This document shows, in pieces, positions 19,276 through 29,082 of a stretch of 64,000 bases of DNA. The notes below the pieces were generated by a model, which had not been told where the DNA came from, did no database searches, and saw only the letters and a list, made by a program, of their open reading frames with translations. The first letter of the stretch is position 1; each line of letters starts with the position of its first letter. This stretch comes from Allolucifera butyrica (GTDB lineage: Bacteria > Bacillota > Negativicutes > Sporomusales > UPPP01): positions 62,001 through 126,000 of the forward strand of contig NZ_UPPP01000061.1 in the NCBI RefSeq assembly GCF_900476375.1. Reading direction: 5' to 3'. A program made the position numbers and the translations under genes.

Positions 19276-19862
19276 CAAGTTAATATCCCATCTTCTGTCA
19301 GTAAATAATGCATCTTTACATCATGCGTATCCTGCGGCAATGTCGGCTTAATTTGAAACCTCCAAGCCATTCCCAAAAAAACAGCTTGTCCTGCCAGGGA
19401 CAAAAAACGGTCGTAATAACCGGCCCCCATACCAAGCCGTCCTCCCGCAATATCGAAGGCTACTCCCGGAATGATAGCCAGATCAATCTTGGCGGGAGCC
19501 AGGATTGTCGTTCTTTCCGGTTTTGGTGACCGGATTCCCAGCCGTCCCGGTTGCAAATCAGCTAAATCATGGATGATTGCGCTATCCATAAGGCCGTACT
19601 CGGCCCGCATCATCGGCACACAAACCGTTTTGCCGTGCTGCAGGGCATGCCGGATCATATCATCCGTGCCCGGTTCGTCCGGCGTAGATAAATAAATCAT
19701 CACCCGGTTGGCCTGTTGATAGTCCAACCAGGAAAATAAATGCCGGCCCATCAATTGGCTATACCGTTCAATGTCTTTGCTTTCCAGACTGCGGCGCACC
19801 TTTAACAGTTCTTGACGGAGCTGCGCTTTGGTCTGCTTGAAGTCAGGCATTTTTCGCTGCAT
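19257..19862 (-). CDS. 5-formyltetrahydrofolate cyclo-ligase
   Basis: A 201-residue ATP-dependent enzyme converting 5-formyl-THF to 5,10-methenyl-THF. The signature GRLGMGAGYYDRFL is near residues 145-158, and the N-terminal KAQLRQELLKVRRSL segment is typical. The ATG at 19862 overlaps the end of yajC by 20 bases; ATG 19850 (MPDFKQ) would reduce the overlap to 8, and neither has a strong ribosome site, which suggests translational coupling. In acetogenic Sporomusaceae folate one-carbon flux is central, but placement here looks incidental. Confidence 0.93.
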   Translation of the reverse strand: MQRKMPDFKQTKAQLRQELLKVRRSLESKDIERYSQLMGRHLFSWLDYQQANRVMIYLSTPDEPGTDDMIRHALQHGKTVCVPMMRAEYGLMDSAIIHDLADLQPGRLGIRSPKPERTTILAPAKIDLAIIPGVAFDIAGGRLGMGAGYYDRFLSLAGQAVFLGMAWRFQIKPTLPQDTHDVKMHYLLTEDGILTCRGGKM

Positions 19863-20139
19863 TTTGATAGTGGCTCACCGCACTGCGGGAAATGTCTACT
19901 TCTACTTTCTCCGCTATTTTTAAGGTTACAGCTTTGTCCGTCATTGCCGTTATGGTACCAAATAAACCGCCGATCGTGACGATACGGTCCCCTTTTTTCA
20001 GGCCGTTCAGCATTTCAGCCCGTTTTTTTTGCTGTTTTTGCTGCGGGCGATACAATAAAAAATAGAATATGATCGCCATTAAAATAAGCGGCCATGATGC
20101 CTGAATGATTTGCGTAACTTCTGCCGGAAATCCTGGCAT
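19843..20139 (-). CDS. yajC: Preprotein translocase subunit YajC
   Basis: A 98-residue protein with one membrane span (~residues 14-32, ASWPLILMAIIFYFLLYRPQQ) ending in the YajC hallmark YRPQQKQQKKR, then a small basic domain with GDRIVTIGGLFGTI. YajC associates with SecDF. ATG 20139 has GGGGGTGA upstream; a GTG three codons earlier lies within that ribosome site. The queA-tgt-yajC order, with secDF a little further on, is the classic bacterial arrangement. Confidence 0.95.
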   Translation of the reverse strand: MPGFPAEVTQIIQASWPLILMAIIFYFLLYRPQQKQQKKRAEMLNGLKKGDRIVTIGGLFGTITAMTDKAVTLKIAEKVEVDISRSAVSHYQNAAKNA

Positions 20140-20201
20140 TTCGCTCACCCCCTAATTCTGTCGTTTCTCCAATATATTCCACATAGATCCTGCCAAATCC
20201 T

Positions 20202-22363
<2,162 letters not shown>

Positions 22364-22408
22364 GTATGGAACTCCTTAATACCCACATTCCGCACCCTGA
22401 ACTTATGG

Positions 22409-22508
22409 CGACAATAATTCTCCCAATTTATAGCCACGAAGTAAATAACAAGTTTATATTTCGTTTGAAAATTTATCAAGCTGATCTTTCTCAGGAGAAT
22501 TATTGTCG
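22409..22508 (+). repeat. 100-bp element with perfect 15-bp inverted ends
   Basis: CGACAATAATTCTCC at 22409-22423 is repeated exactly, inverted, at 22494-22508, enclosing 70 bases. The inner TATTTCGTTT...TCTTTCTCAGGAGAA part recurs at 56361-56402, and the outer flank CCATAAGTTCAGGG with AATGTGG recurs at 44957-44997. This has the build of a small non-coding transposable element or a large RNA stem; it lies between spoIID and queA. Confidence 0.65.
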
Positions 22509-22534
22509 AGTGACAGAGGACTGCGGAAAGTGGG

Positions 22535-23866
22535 TTAATATAATTTTTCAATTTCCACACCATGGTAATAGTGTTTCAATATCGTCTCAAAATATGCGGC
22601 GGCGCCGGCCGGTGCCTTTTCCGCCATAACCTTTGCCCCCCATTGTGACATGCCGACACCATGACCCCAGCCAAAGCCGCTGAAAACAATCATTTCCCGG
22701 GGAGAGCCGGTAATGCGGCGAAAGGCGGGATTATTCATGATTCCTGTTGCCGCCGCCGCCGGCGGTAAATTAATTTCAATTGTTTTATCTTCCGTATCGC
22801 CATAAGTATCGGTAACCTGTAAGTCAATGGCCTTTTGGACCGGTACAACCACCTTGATATCAAATAACGTGCTGGGCAAACCCAGCAGAGTGCGTAATTT
22901 AGTGCCCTGAATTTGAACCCGTCCGGCTGACCCGATTAGCTGCAGACTTTTAATCCGGCCGGATACTCCGCGGTCAGCCGCATTCACCGGCGGAGAGGTT
23001 AACGGGGATAATTCGATGGCTTGCAGTGCACCTATCTTATAACCGGCCCGGCGGAGCACATTGTTTAAGTCGGCGGCAGTCCATTGTTTTTCCCATTTAT
23101 AGTGGGGAGTTCCCTGATCAAAGTCCTCCACCCCCCGCAAATAAGGCAATGCCGTGCCCCAGACGTTCTCACTGTTTTCCGTATAGCCGCCGGCGCTGCT
23201 GTGAAAATAAGCGGCGATCGGCTTAGCATGATACGTTATTACCAGTCCTTGGGTCGCATTGACGGCCTGAATTCCCCGTGCTGTCTCACACTCCGTGCCG
23301 CCGTAAACCTGGTTGTCCGTCGTAGCATAAACGTCAATGCCGCCGGCGCCGTGTTCCCTTAGATTATAAAGAGCGTAGGTCCGCGCCGCCACGGCTTGCG
23401 CCTTCACGGCTTCCAGGGGCCAGTCCGTCGAAATTTCCCGGCCGATAACACCGTATAAATATTCCTCAAGAGGAAGCGTATTCACCACCGTTAGACCCTG
23501 GACTGTTCCCTGAGAATCAATCTCTATAACGCCCCGGTAACCGCGCCGGTTTACTTCCGTAATTCCTTTTTCATCCGTAACATTAACCCGCAGCGTACGG
23601 GCATGGGCTGGCACCCCGTTCAAAACGATTCCTGCCGGTTTCTCCGCAACAATGACTTTCTGCTTGGCGGCAAATTTACCTACAATTTGTGAAGTCTCCG
23701 TATCTACAATCGTAAAATTACAGTCCGCCGAGACAATCACACTACTCTGATGTGTCCAGATTCCTACATGAATTAAGGGACTATGATCCGCTGCGGCGTA
23801 ACCCGGTTTAAAACAGAAAAAAATACTCCCCAAAATAAGCAAAAAGAAAGTAAGCTTTGCTTTCAT
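22535..23866 (-). CDS. SpoIID/LytB-domain protein, secreted
   Basis: A 443-residue protein with a signal peptide or N-terminal anchor (MKAKLTFFLLILGSIFFCF, likely cut after YAA). The SpoIID domain fills most of the rest: EEYLYGVIGREIS and WPLEAVKAQAVAARTYAL (the catalytic-glutamate region, ~145-170), a YFHSSAGGYTENSENVW block, and the GWGHGVGMSQWGA signature near the end. SpoIID is a lytic transglycosylase that acts in engulfment during sporulation; LytB-type relatives modify amidases. I cannot separate these roles by eye. ATG 23866 has AAGGA six bases upstream. It follows DUF2905 in the ruv cluster. Confidence 0.88.
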   Translation of the reverse strand: MKAKLTFFLLILGSIFFCFKPGYAAADHSPLIHVGIWTHQSSVIVSADCNFTIVDTETSQIVGKFAAKQKVIVAEKPAGIVLNGVPAHARTLRVNVTDEKGITEVNRRGYRGVIEIDSQGTVQGLTVVNTLPLEEYLYGVIGREISTDWPLEAVKAQAVAARTYALYNLREHGAGGIDVYATTDNQVYGGTECETARGIQAVNATQGLVITYHAKPIAAYFHSSAGGYTENSENVWGTALPYLRGVEDFDQGTPHYKWEKQWTAADLNNVLRRAGYKIGALQAIELSPLTSPPVNAADRGVSGRIKSLQLIGSAGRVQIQGTKLRTLLGLPSTLFDIKVVVPVQKAIDLQVTDTYGDTEDKTIEINLPPAAAATGIMNNPAFRRITGSPREMIVFSGFGWGHGVGMSQWGAKVMAEKAPAGAAAYFETILKHYYHGVEIEKLY

Positions 23867-23881
23867 CATGAATCCTTTCAT

Positions 23882-24100
23882 TTAACGCAGAATATTTAAA
23901 ATAATTGTTAACAGGATGCTTAAAATAATCGAGGTAACAATCGGAAAGTGAAAGCTTACATTCCCTTTCACAAAAGAGATGTCGCCGGGAAGTTTTCCTA
24001 ACGGAAAAAATTTACCGCCAAAATGAATGATTGCGCCAAGGAGCAGCAAAATAAATCCCGTAAACATAATCAATTTTCCCAACGAGTCGAAACTAGACAC
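23882..24100 (-). CDS. DUF2905 small membrane protein
   Basis: A 72-residue protein with two membrane spans (~8-28 and ~50-70) around the conserved GKLPGDISF loop, which identifies the DUF2905 family. GTG 24100 lies behind GGGGGG. The gene directly follows ruvB in many Negativicutes and clostridia; its role is unknown. Confidence 0.88.
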   Translation of the reverse strand: MSSFDSLGKLIMFTGFILLLLGAIIHFGGKFFPLGKLPGDISFVKGNVSFHFPIVTSIILSILLTIILNILR

Positions 24101-24115
24101 AACATCCCCCCCTTT

Positions 24116-25147
24116 TTACCATAACCGCTCTTGGTCTTTATCCTGCTCCGCCGTTTTATAAGGTATCTTTAGGTGTTCATAAGCAGCCCGGGTTGCAACC
24201 CGCCCCCGGGGAGTACGATTCAAAAAGCCCAATTGCAGCAGAAACGGTTCATATACATCTTCTATGGTGTCGGTTTCTTCACTGATCGCCGCCGCCAGTG
24301 TTTCCAGTCCCACTGGACCGCCGTCGAATTTTTGGATAATTGTCACCAGCATGGACCGGTCTGTTTTATCCAGGCCGCACTGGTCCACCTCCAGCAATGC
24401 CAGGGCCTGGTCGGCAATCCGGTCGGTAATGATACCGTCTCCGGCTACCTGGGCATAATCCCGTACCCGTTTTAACAGTCTGTTGGCCACACGCGGCGTA
24501 CCCCGGGAACGGCGGGCTATTTCCTGAGCGCCCCGTTCTTCAATCGGAATGTTTAATATTTCAGCCGCTCTCTTGACAATACATACCAGATGTGCCGTTT
24601 CATAAAACTCTAAACGGCACATTACTCCAAAACGGTCGCGTAACGGCGGTGCCAGCGCCCCGGCGCGGGTTGTTGCTCCAATCAGCGTGAAACGGGGCAA
24701 GTCCAGCCGGATTGACCGGGCACTGGGGCCTTTGCCGATAATGATATCCAGGGCATAATCCTCCATGGCGGAGTATAAAATCTCTTCCACGCTGCGGGAC
24801 AAACGATGTATTTCATCGATGAACAGAACATCTTTTTCCGTAAGATTGGTTAATAGAGCAGCTAAATCTCCGGGCCTTTCAATGGCCGGCCCGGAGGTGA
24901 TCCGGAAATTTACGCCCAGTTCGTTGGCAATAATCCCCGCCATCGTCGTTTTTCCCAATCCCGGCGGACCGTATAACAAGACATGGTCCAAAGCCTCCTT
25001 GCGGGCAAGGGCGGCCTGAATAAAAATCGTAAGATTGTGCTTGACCTGATCCTGTCCTATATATTCCATTAACCGGCGAGGCCGCAGACTGTACTGCCAG
25101 CCGTCCGCGTCCTGTTCCCCGCCGGCAATGATACGTTGTTCTTCCAT
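24116..25147 (-). CDS. ruvB: Holliday junction branch-migration ATPase RuvB
   Basis: A 343-residue AAA+ motor. Walker A GPPGLGKT is at ~59-66, Walker [12 protein letters not shown] near 103-113, sensor/arginine-finger [15 protein letters not shown] near 150-170, and the C-terminal winged helix has [12 protein letters not shown] and RTPRGRVAT. It drives branch migration with RuvA; RuvC cuts. ATG 25147 follows AGGAGG; the frame upstream to 25162 overlaps ruvA. One base separates it from the ruvA stop. Confidence 0.98.
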   Translation of the reverse strand: MEEQRIIAGGEQDADGWQYSLRPRRLMEYIGQDQVKHNLTIFIQAALARKEALDHVLLYGPPGLGKTTMAGIIANELGVNFRITSGPAIERPGDLAALLTNLTEKDVLFIDEIHRLSRSVEEILYSAMEDYALDIIIGKGPSARSIRLDLPRFTLIGATTRAGALAPPLRDRFGVMCRLEFYETAHLVCIVKRAAEILNIPIEERGAQEIARRSRGTPRVANRLLKRVRDYAQVAGDGIITDRIADQALALLEVDQCGLDKTDRSMLVTIIQKFDGGPVGLETLAAAISEETDTIEDVYEPFLLQLGFLNRTPRGRVATRAAYEHLKIPYKTAEQDKDQERLW

Positions 25148-25148
25148 G

Positions 25149-25751
25149 CTACCTCCTGCCAAATTCCTTCAGCACCCGTTTTATGATTTCTTCCGCCGAT
25201 TCCGTTCCGTCGGTTACCTTGCGAATTACCGGCATTAATTCCGCCTGGCTGTAGCCCAAAGCCATAAGGGCCATTAAGGCTTCCTGTCTGCCGTTATCAT
25301 GACCGGTTCCATTTTGGATAAAGGATTCCGGGTTGTCAGATGCATCCAGTTCCTGATTCATTTTATCTTTTAATTCCACAATGATTCTTTCGGCCGTTTT
25401 TTTACCGATTCCGGGAAGCCTGGTTAAAAGCGCAATATTTTTCTGGCTTACAGCGCGCCGGAATTCCTGCGGACTGGCGGCGGACATGATACTTAGGGCA
25501 ACTTTAGGACCGATGCCGGAAACAGATAACAGTTGTAAGAAAAGATCATACTCTTCCTGACTCGAAAAACCATATAATAACAGGGCATCTTCCCGCACGT
25601 GAAGATATGTAAACAGCATGGCGGAATTACCGGCGGATAATTTCTGCCGGGTCGAATAGGGAATAAAAACCCTGTATCCCACACCCTGTACATCCAGAAA
25701 ACAATAGTCAGCAAATAAATGAGATACCGTACCTCTTAAATAGCCAATCAT
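25149..25751 (-). CDS. ruvA: Holliday junction DNA-binding protein RuvA
   Basis: A 200-residue tetrameric junction-binding protein: N-terminal OB fold ([12 protein letters not shown], residues 1-65), two helix-hairpin-helix motifs ([12 protein letters not shown] ~74-85 and [16 protein letters not shown] ~109-124) and the flexible C-terminal domain III that contacts RuvB ([11 protein letters not shown]). The start codon overlaps the ruvC stop as ATGA. Confidence 0.98.
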   Translation of the reverse strand: MIGYLRGTVSHLFADYCFLDVQGVGYRVFIPYSTRQKLSAGNSAMLFTYLHVREDALLLYGFSSQEEYDLFLQLLSVSGIGPKVALSIMSAASPQEFRRAVSQKNIALLTRLPGIGKKTAERIIVELKDKMNQELDASDNPESFIQNGTGHDNGRQEALMALMALGYSQAELMPVIRKVTDGTESAEEIIKRVLKEFGRR

Positions 25752-26245
25752 ACTTTACCTTCCCATACTGCTTTCATATCACCGGCATGAGCCGTGCAAA
25801 TAGCAACAGCCAACGCATCAGCCACATCATCCGGTTTGGGCTTCGTTGTCAGATTCAGCAATTTTTGGGTCATATAAATCACTTGTTCCTTCGTAGCCTT
25901 CCCATACCCGACAACGGACTGTTTAACCTGTAATGGCGTAAATTCCACAATTGGGACGGAATTTTGGACCGCCGCTAATAAGATGACTCCTCGGGCCTGT
26001 CCCACCGTCATTGCGGTGGTAACGTTTTTATTAAAGAAAAGCTGCTCAATCCCCAGTTTGTCCGGCCGATAAAGTTTCAAAAGCTGGTCAATTTCCCGGA
26101 AAATGACTTCCAGCCGTTCAGCGGTCCCCAATGCCGGGGTTGTTTGAATCGCCCCGTAGTCAAGCGCTTTTAAACGGCTTCCTTCTATTTTTACAAACCC
26201 ATACCCGCAAATTGCGGTACCGGGGTCTATTCCCAATGTCAGCAT
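25748..26245 (-). CDS. ruvC: Holliday junction resolvase RuvC
   Basis: A 165-residue RNase H-fold nuclease. Catalytic acids are visible as D in LGIDPGT (residue 6), E in LGIEQLFF (~67), and the aspartates of DDVADALAVA (~138-141). ATG 26245 follows AAGGAGG; the open frame to 26284 has no ribosome site. It leads the ruvC-ruvA-ruvB-DUF2905-spoIID run. Confidence 0.97.
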   Translation of the reverse strand: MLTLGIDPGTAICGYGFVKIEGSRLKALDYGAIQTTPALGTAERLEVIFREIDQLLKLYRPDKLGIEQLFFNKNVTTAMTVGQARGVILLAAVQNSVPIVEFTPLQVKQSVVGYGKATKEQVIYMTQKLLNLTTKPKPDDVADALAVAICTAHAGDMKAVWEGKV

Positions 26246-26315
26246 TGATAGCGTCCTCCTTCTGTATACATATTCATTCGACATTCTGGCACACTATTCC
26301 TTTTACCATTTGGGC

Positions 26316-26343
26316 ATAAGAAAAACCGCTAACGCGGTCTTTC
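26316..26343 (-). terminator. Terminator after the BofC-domain gene (dispersed repeat copy c)
   Basis: On the minus strand GACCGC-GTTA-GCGGTT is followed by TTTCTT. On the plus strand the same bases read ATAAGAAAAACCGCTAACGCGGTCTTTC, a clear member of the repeat family, so the repeat may have been recruited as a terminator. Confidence 0.7.
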
Positions 26344-26355
26344 GATTCAAGTCTT

Positions 26356-26928
26356 TTAACGAGATTGTAATCCTTCCAGAGTTCGCAATAAGTCTTCTTT
26401 GGACTTTACAATCATACCCCGTCTTAATTCGTCTAAATCCTGGTCGGTCAGCTTATTCGCGGAAATCTTAGTGACTTCTTTGACAATGGCTTTCGGACCC
26501 GGTTTTCCGTAGAAAACCGCTACATAACCGTCTTTAATGCCAATAAACATATTATTGGCATGTTCGCGGCAAAAACTGTCCACCTCCAGCGTCATTTGCA
26601 CCTCCGGCGGGTCAAATTTGTCAATTGTCCAGCCGGAATAAACTTTTTGCAATTGAGCATAGTTTAAGCCAATCAGGTTGTCCGCCGGTTTGGTGCGCAA
26701 AGTCTCTACGTCGTGGCATTTTAAATAGACAATTTTCTGCACCAATACCGTATCCGGGGTGATTTTTATACCCCCATTCCTGGTTACTTCGGTATCCTGC
26801 GTTAAAGGGGGCTTGAAGCCGTTGTTCGCGGTATACTGAACATAGCAGTAGGTAGCCGCCGTAATGATAAGAGCGGCACTGCTGATTAAAAATATTTGTG
26901 TTTTGCGCTTTTTTAAATAAGACAACAT
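26356..26928 (-). CDS. Membrane-anchored protein with BofC C-terminal domain
   Basis: A 190-residue protein with one N-terminal span (residues ~12-30, IFLISSAALIITAATYCYV) and an extracytoplasmic remainder. The last ~70 residues (GYVAVFYGKPGPKAIVKEVT, then LDELRRGMIV and DLLRTLEG) match the BofC C-terminal domain. In Bacillus BofC is a forespore regulator that controls SpoIVB signalling; the Bacillus N-terminal domain is not obvious here, so equivalence is uncertain. ATG 26928 follows AAGGAG by eight bases. It is flanked by repeat copies on both sides. Confidence 0.75.
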   Translation of the reverse strand: MLSYLKKRKTQIFLISSAALIITAATYCYVQYTANNGFKPPLTQDTEVTRNGGIKITPDTVLVQKIVYLKCHDVETLRTKPADNLIGLNYAQLQKVYSGWTIDKFDPPEVQMTLEVDSFCREHANNMFIGIKDGYVAVFYGKPGPKAIVKEVTKISANKLTDQDLDELRRGMIVKSKEDLLRTLEGLQSR

Positions 26929-26986
26929 CGAAAACACTCCTTTTTCGTGTTGTCTACATTATTACCAAAAAATACAAAACTTATTC

Positions 26987-27032
26987 AAGAAAGACCGCTG
27001 ACGCGATCTTTCGGCTCGTGGCGCAGGACTTA
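26987..27032 (+). repeat. Dispersed repeat, copy d (palindrome plus tail)
   Basis: AAGAAAGACCGCTGACGCGATCTTTC followed by GGCTCGTGGCGCAGGACTT. The tail, not only the palindrome, recurs in copy i at 38149-38193 (GGCTCATGGCGCAAGAATT), which shows the unit is about 45 bases and is inherited as one block. Confidence 0.8.
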
Positions 27033-27096
27033 GGGCGCGGGGAAACCTTTCATTTTGGGCGGCCACCAGGTAGAAATGTCGTCTTGCCATAAACAT

Positions 27097-27120
27097 ATAA
27101 GAAAGACCCAAAGGGTCTTT
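27097..27120 (+). repeat. Dispersed repeat, copy e
   Basis: ATAAGAAAGACCC AAA GGGTCTTT, identical over 24 bases to copy f at 31730-31753. The associated module ACTTTCTGRTCCCACAAAAAA is 75 bases further on here but immediately adjacent in copy f. Confidence 0.85.
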
Positions 27121-27208
27121 AAATGGAAGGAAAGTATTTTACTTTTCAGCTTTTTTAGGAAGCATGTGTTATTTAAAAAACAACCCGAAAGTTATACTTT
27201 CTGATCCC

Positions 27209-27236
27209 ACAAAAAACAGGCCGGCGGCCTGTTTAA
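27209..27236 (-). terminator. Intrinsic terminator after yebC
   Basis: AAACAGGCC-GGC-GGCCTGTTT stem; on the minus strand it is followed by TTTTTTG. It begins about 15 bases after the yebC stop. Confidence 0.88.
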
Positions 27237-27251
27237 TTCAAAAATGCGAGT

Positions 27252-27992
27252 TTAATCTTCAAAATCATCAGGAATATCAAAGTTAACATATACATCCTGC
27301 ACGTCATCATGTTCTTCCAGCGCATCGATAAGTTTTATCATTTTTGCGGTGTCTTCAGCGGCGAGGGAAACCGATGTTTCCGGAACCATGGTAACTTGAG
27401 CCACGGCGGTAACGATTTTATTTTCTTCCAATACTTTCTGTACCGCATCAAATTGCTCCGGCACCGTTATGATTTCAAATTCATCGTCGTCGGTCTTGAA
27501 ATCTTCCGCTCCTGCTTCCAGGGCAAGGAGCATTAATTCTTCTTCCTCGACGCCGGTCTCTTTATCGACAACAAACAATCCCTTTTGTTTAAACATCCAG
27601 GATACGCACCCGGTCTCGCCTAAATTACCGCCGTGTTTGGAAAATAGATGCCGTAAGTCCGCCGCCGTCCGGTTCCGGTTATCAGTCATAACCTCAATCA
27701 TTACGGCAACACCGCCGGGCCCGTAGCCTTCATAAATAATTTCTTCGTAATTACTGCCTTCCAGGGCACCTAACCCTTTTTGGATAGCCCGCTGAATATT
27801 TTCCTTGGGAATATTATTGGCTCTGGCCTTTTCCAATGCCAGCTTTAACTTCATGTTGCCGGTAGGGTCTGCTCCGCCCAAACGGGCCGCAACCGTAATT
27901 TCCCGGCTGATTTTAGTCGTAATTTTACCCCGTAATGCATCTAATTTTCCCTTTTTGTGTTTAATATTTGCCCATTTTGAGTGTCCTGACAT
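27252..27992 (-). CDS. YebC/PmpR family transcription/translation regulator
   Basis: A 246-residue YebC family protein starting [15 protein letters not shown], the family hallmark. [21 protein letters not shown] (~93-112) and GCVSWMF are also typical, with an acidic C-terminus. YebC-type proteins act as DNA-binding regulators or, in one branch, help ribosomes through proline-rich stretches; I cannot tell which applies. ATG 27992 has GGGGAG upstream; the longer frame to 28019 is discounted. Confidence 0.93.
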   Translation of the reverse strand: MSGHSKWANIKHKKGKLDALRGKITTKISREITVAARLGGADPTGNMKLKLALEKARANNIPKENIQRAIQKGLGALEGSNYEEIIYEGYGPGGVAVMIEVMTDNRNRTAADLRHLFSKHGGNLGETGCVSWMFKQKGLFVVDKETGVEEEELMLLALEAGAEDFKTDDDEFEIITVPEQFDAVQKVLEENKIVTAVAQVTMVPETSVSLAAEDTAKMIKLIDALEEHDDVQDVYVNFDIPDDFED

Positions 27993-28028
27993 ATCTTTCT
28001 CCCCTTCATAACGTCTCAATCAGGCAAT

Positions 28029-28057
28029 ATTTTAGCATACTAGCGGCTTTTTGGCAA
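28029..28057 (-). promoter_or_regulatory. Sigma-A promoter of yebC
   Basis: TTGCCA (28052-28057) and TAAAAT (28029-28034) with a 17-base spacer on the minus strand, about 35 bases before the yebC start and just after the trxA stop. Confidence 0.75.
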
Positions 28058-28066
28058 AACTATTAT

Positions 28067-28390
28067 TTACAGGGCCCGTTCAATTACGGCGCCGATATCC
28101 TTACGGGGACGATAACCGACAATCCGGTTGATTTCCTGTCCGTCTTTCAAGACAACCAGCGTAGGAATGCTCATTACGCCATACTGGCTTGCAATTTGCT
28201 GCTGCTCATCCACATTGACTTTAGCTACAACAGCCTGGCCTTCATAGGTTTGAGCCACAGCCTCTACTTCCGGGGCAACCATTTTGCACGGACCGCACCA
28301 AGGCGCCCAAAAATCGACTAAAACGGGTTTAGCGGCCTTTAATACCTTTGAATCAAATTCTTCCTGGTTGGAAATCGTAATTACACTCAT
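28067..28390 (-). CDS. trxA: Thioredoxin
   Basis: A 107-residue thioredoxin with active site WCGPC at ~30-34 in [11 protein letters not shown], the cis-proline in MSIPTLVV (~73-76) and the closing glycine of GYRPR. It reduces protein disulphides in the cytoplasm. ATG 28390 has GGGAGG seven bases upstream. It is monocistronic: its own promoter starts inside the RNase P tail and yebC has a separate promoter. A GC-rich palindrome at its transcription start suggests regulation. Confidence 0.97.
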   Translation of the reverse strand: MSVITISNQEEFDSKVLKAAKPVLVDFWAPWCGPCKMVAPEVEAVAQTYEGQAVVAKVNVDEQQQIASQYGVMSIPTLVVLKDGQEINRIVGYRPRKDIGAVIERAL

Positions 28391-28443
28391 TTTTTTGCCT
28401 CCCTGTCTCTTTTTTTATAAGTATAGAAAGTAAACTTTGAATA

Positions 28444-28464
28444 GCCGTTAACGGTTTTTCTTAT
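28444..28464 (-). repeat. Dispersed repeat, copy h (inside the trxA leader)
   Basis: On the minus strand ATAAGAAAAACCGTTAACGGC, matching the 5' half of the family with a short GCCGTTAACGGT-type palindrome. It lies in the 5' untranslated part of the trxA message. Confidence 0.65.
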
Positions 28465-28501
28465 AGTATAAAACAAATAAAAACTTTTTAATCACATACC
28501 C

Positions 28502-28520
28502 TACCCCATCCCCGGGGGTA
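28502..28520. promoter_or_regulatory. Candidate operator at the trxA transcription start
   Basis: TACCCC-ATCCCCG-GGGGTA inverted repeat with CCCCGGGG nested inside, located right after the trxA -10 box. The TACCC/GGGTA arms resemble CsoR/CstR-class operators of Firmicutes. No CsoR-type gene is in the window, so this is a structural observation plus inference. Confidence 0.4.
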
Positions 28521-28525
28521 ATTCT

Positions 28526-28554
28526 ATTTTAATAAGTTTTGAGGAAAAAGTCAA
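28526..28554 (-). promoter_or_regulatory. Sigma-A promoter of trxA
   Basis: TTGACT (28549-28554) and TAAAAT (28526-28531) with a 17-base spacer on the minus strand, giving a leader of about 130 bases before trxA. Confidence 0.8.
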
Positions 28555-28605
28555 TCCGCACTATGTTTAATTTACAGTTACAAGGCGGTTCACACTTTTT
28601 CCGGC

Positions 28606-28644
28606 AAAAAAAATCGCAGTTGACCGAAACGCCAACCACGATTT
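28606..28644 (-). terminator. Intrinsic terminator of the RNase P RNA gene
   Basis: On the minus strand AATCG..GTTG pairs with CAAC..CGATT (one internal TG/TG mismatch) and is followed by eight T residues. Confidence 0.8.
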
Positions 28645-28656
28645 GGAGACAATCCA

Positions 28657-29021
28657 GCTATGAGTATTCAATAAGCCGAGTCCTGTTCCGCAAAACTATG
28701 CGGTGATGATCATTTATCTGGACCGGCAGTTGCCTGACGGTTCTAGCGACACAACCCGGAAGGCTCAGCGGGCCGCTTCATCCCTTCCCTATTTGGTCTT
28801 GCTCCAAGTGGGGTTTACCTAGCCAGCCAGTCACCTGGCTGCTGGTGCGCTCTTACCGCACCGTTCCATCCTTACCCGGTTTTTATACCGGGCGGTCTAC
28901 ATTTCTGTGGCACTTTCCCTGAGGTCACCCTCGCTGGACGTTATCCAGCACTCTGCCCTGCGGAGCTCGGACTTTCCTCGAATATCCTGTCGATATCCGC
29001 GATCATCTTTCCTACTCATAG
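28657..29021 (-). ncRNA. rnpB: RNase P RNA (type A)
   Basis: The catalytic RNA of RNase P, which trims tRNA 5' ends. On the minus strand it carries the universal GAGGAAAGTCCGAGCTCC block near the 5' end, AGAGTGCTGGATAACGTCC, the CRIV region GGTAAACCCCACTTGG and the 3' ACAGGACTCGGCTTA. Its ends TATGAGTA and TACTCATA pair as P1, which fixes the length at about 365 bases. The layout (P6/P16-P17 style regions present, no B-type P10.1 signature that I could see) suggests type A, as expected outside the Bacillus group. Confidence 0.95.
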
Positions 29022-29037
29022 CATGAAATCTTTCGCA

Positions 29038-29066
29038 ATTATAACACAGTCGGAGCAACTAATCAA
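29038..29066 (-). promoter_or_regulatory. Sigma-A promoter of rnpB
   Basis: TTGATT (29061-29066) and perfect TATAAT (29038-29043) with a 17-base spacer on the minus strand, ending about 17 bases before the P1 stem. Confidence 0.85.
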
Positions 29067-29082
29067 GTTCTTAAACCGTTTT

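Larger units (their letters stand above)
26929..27251 (-). other. Repeat-rich intergenic stretch (323 bases)
   Basis: Between yebC and the BofC-domain gene. It contains repeat copies d (26987-27032) and e (27097-27120), the separated second module ACTTTCTGATCCCACAAAAAA (27196-27216) that follows copy f directly elsewhere, and the yebC terminator. No open frame is credible; it looks like an accumulation of small repeats. Confidence 0.7.
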
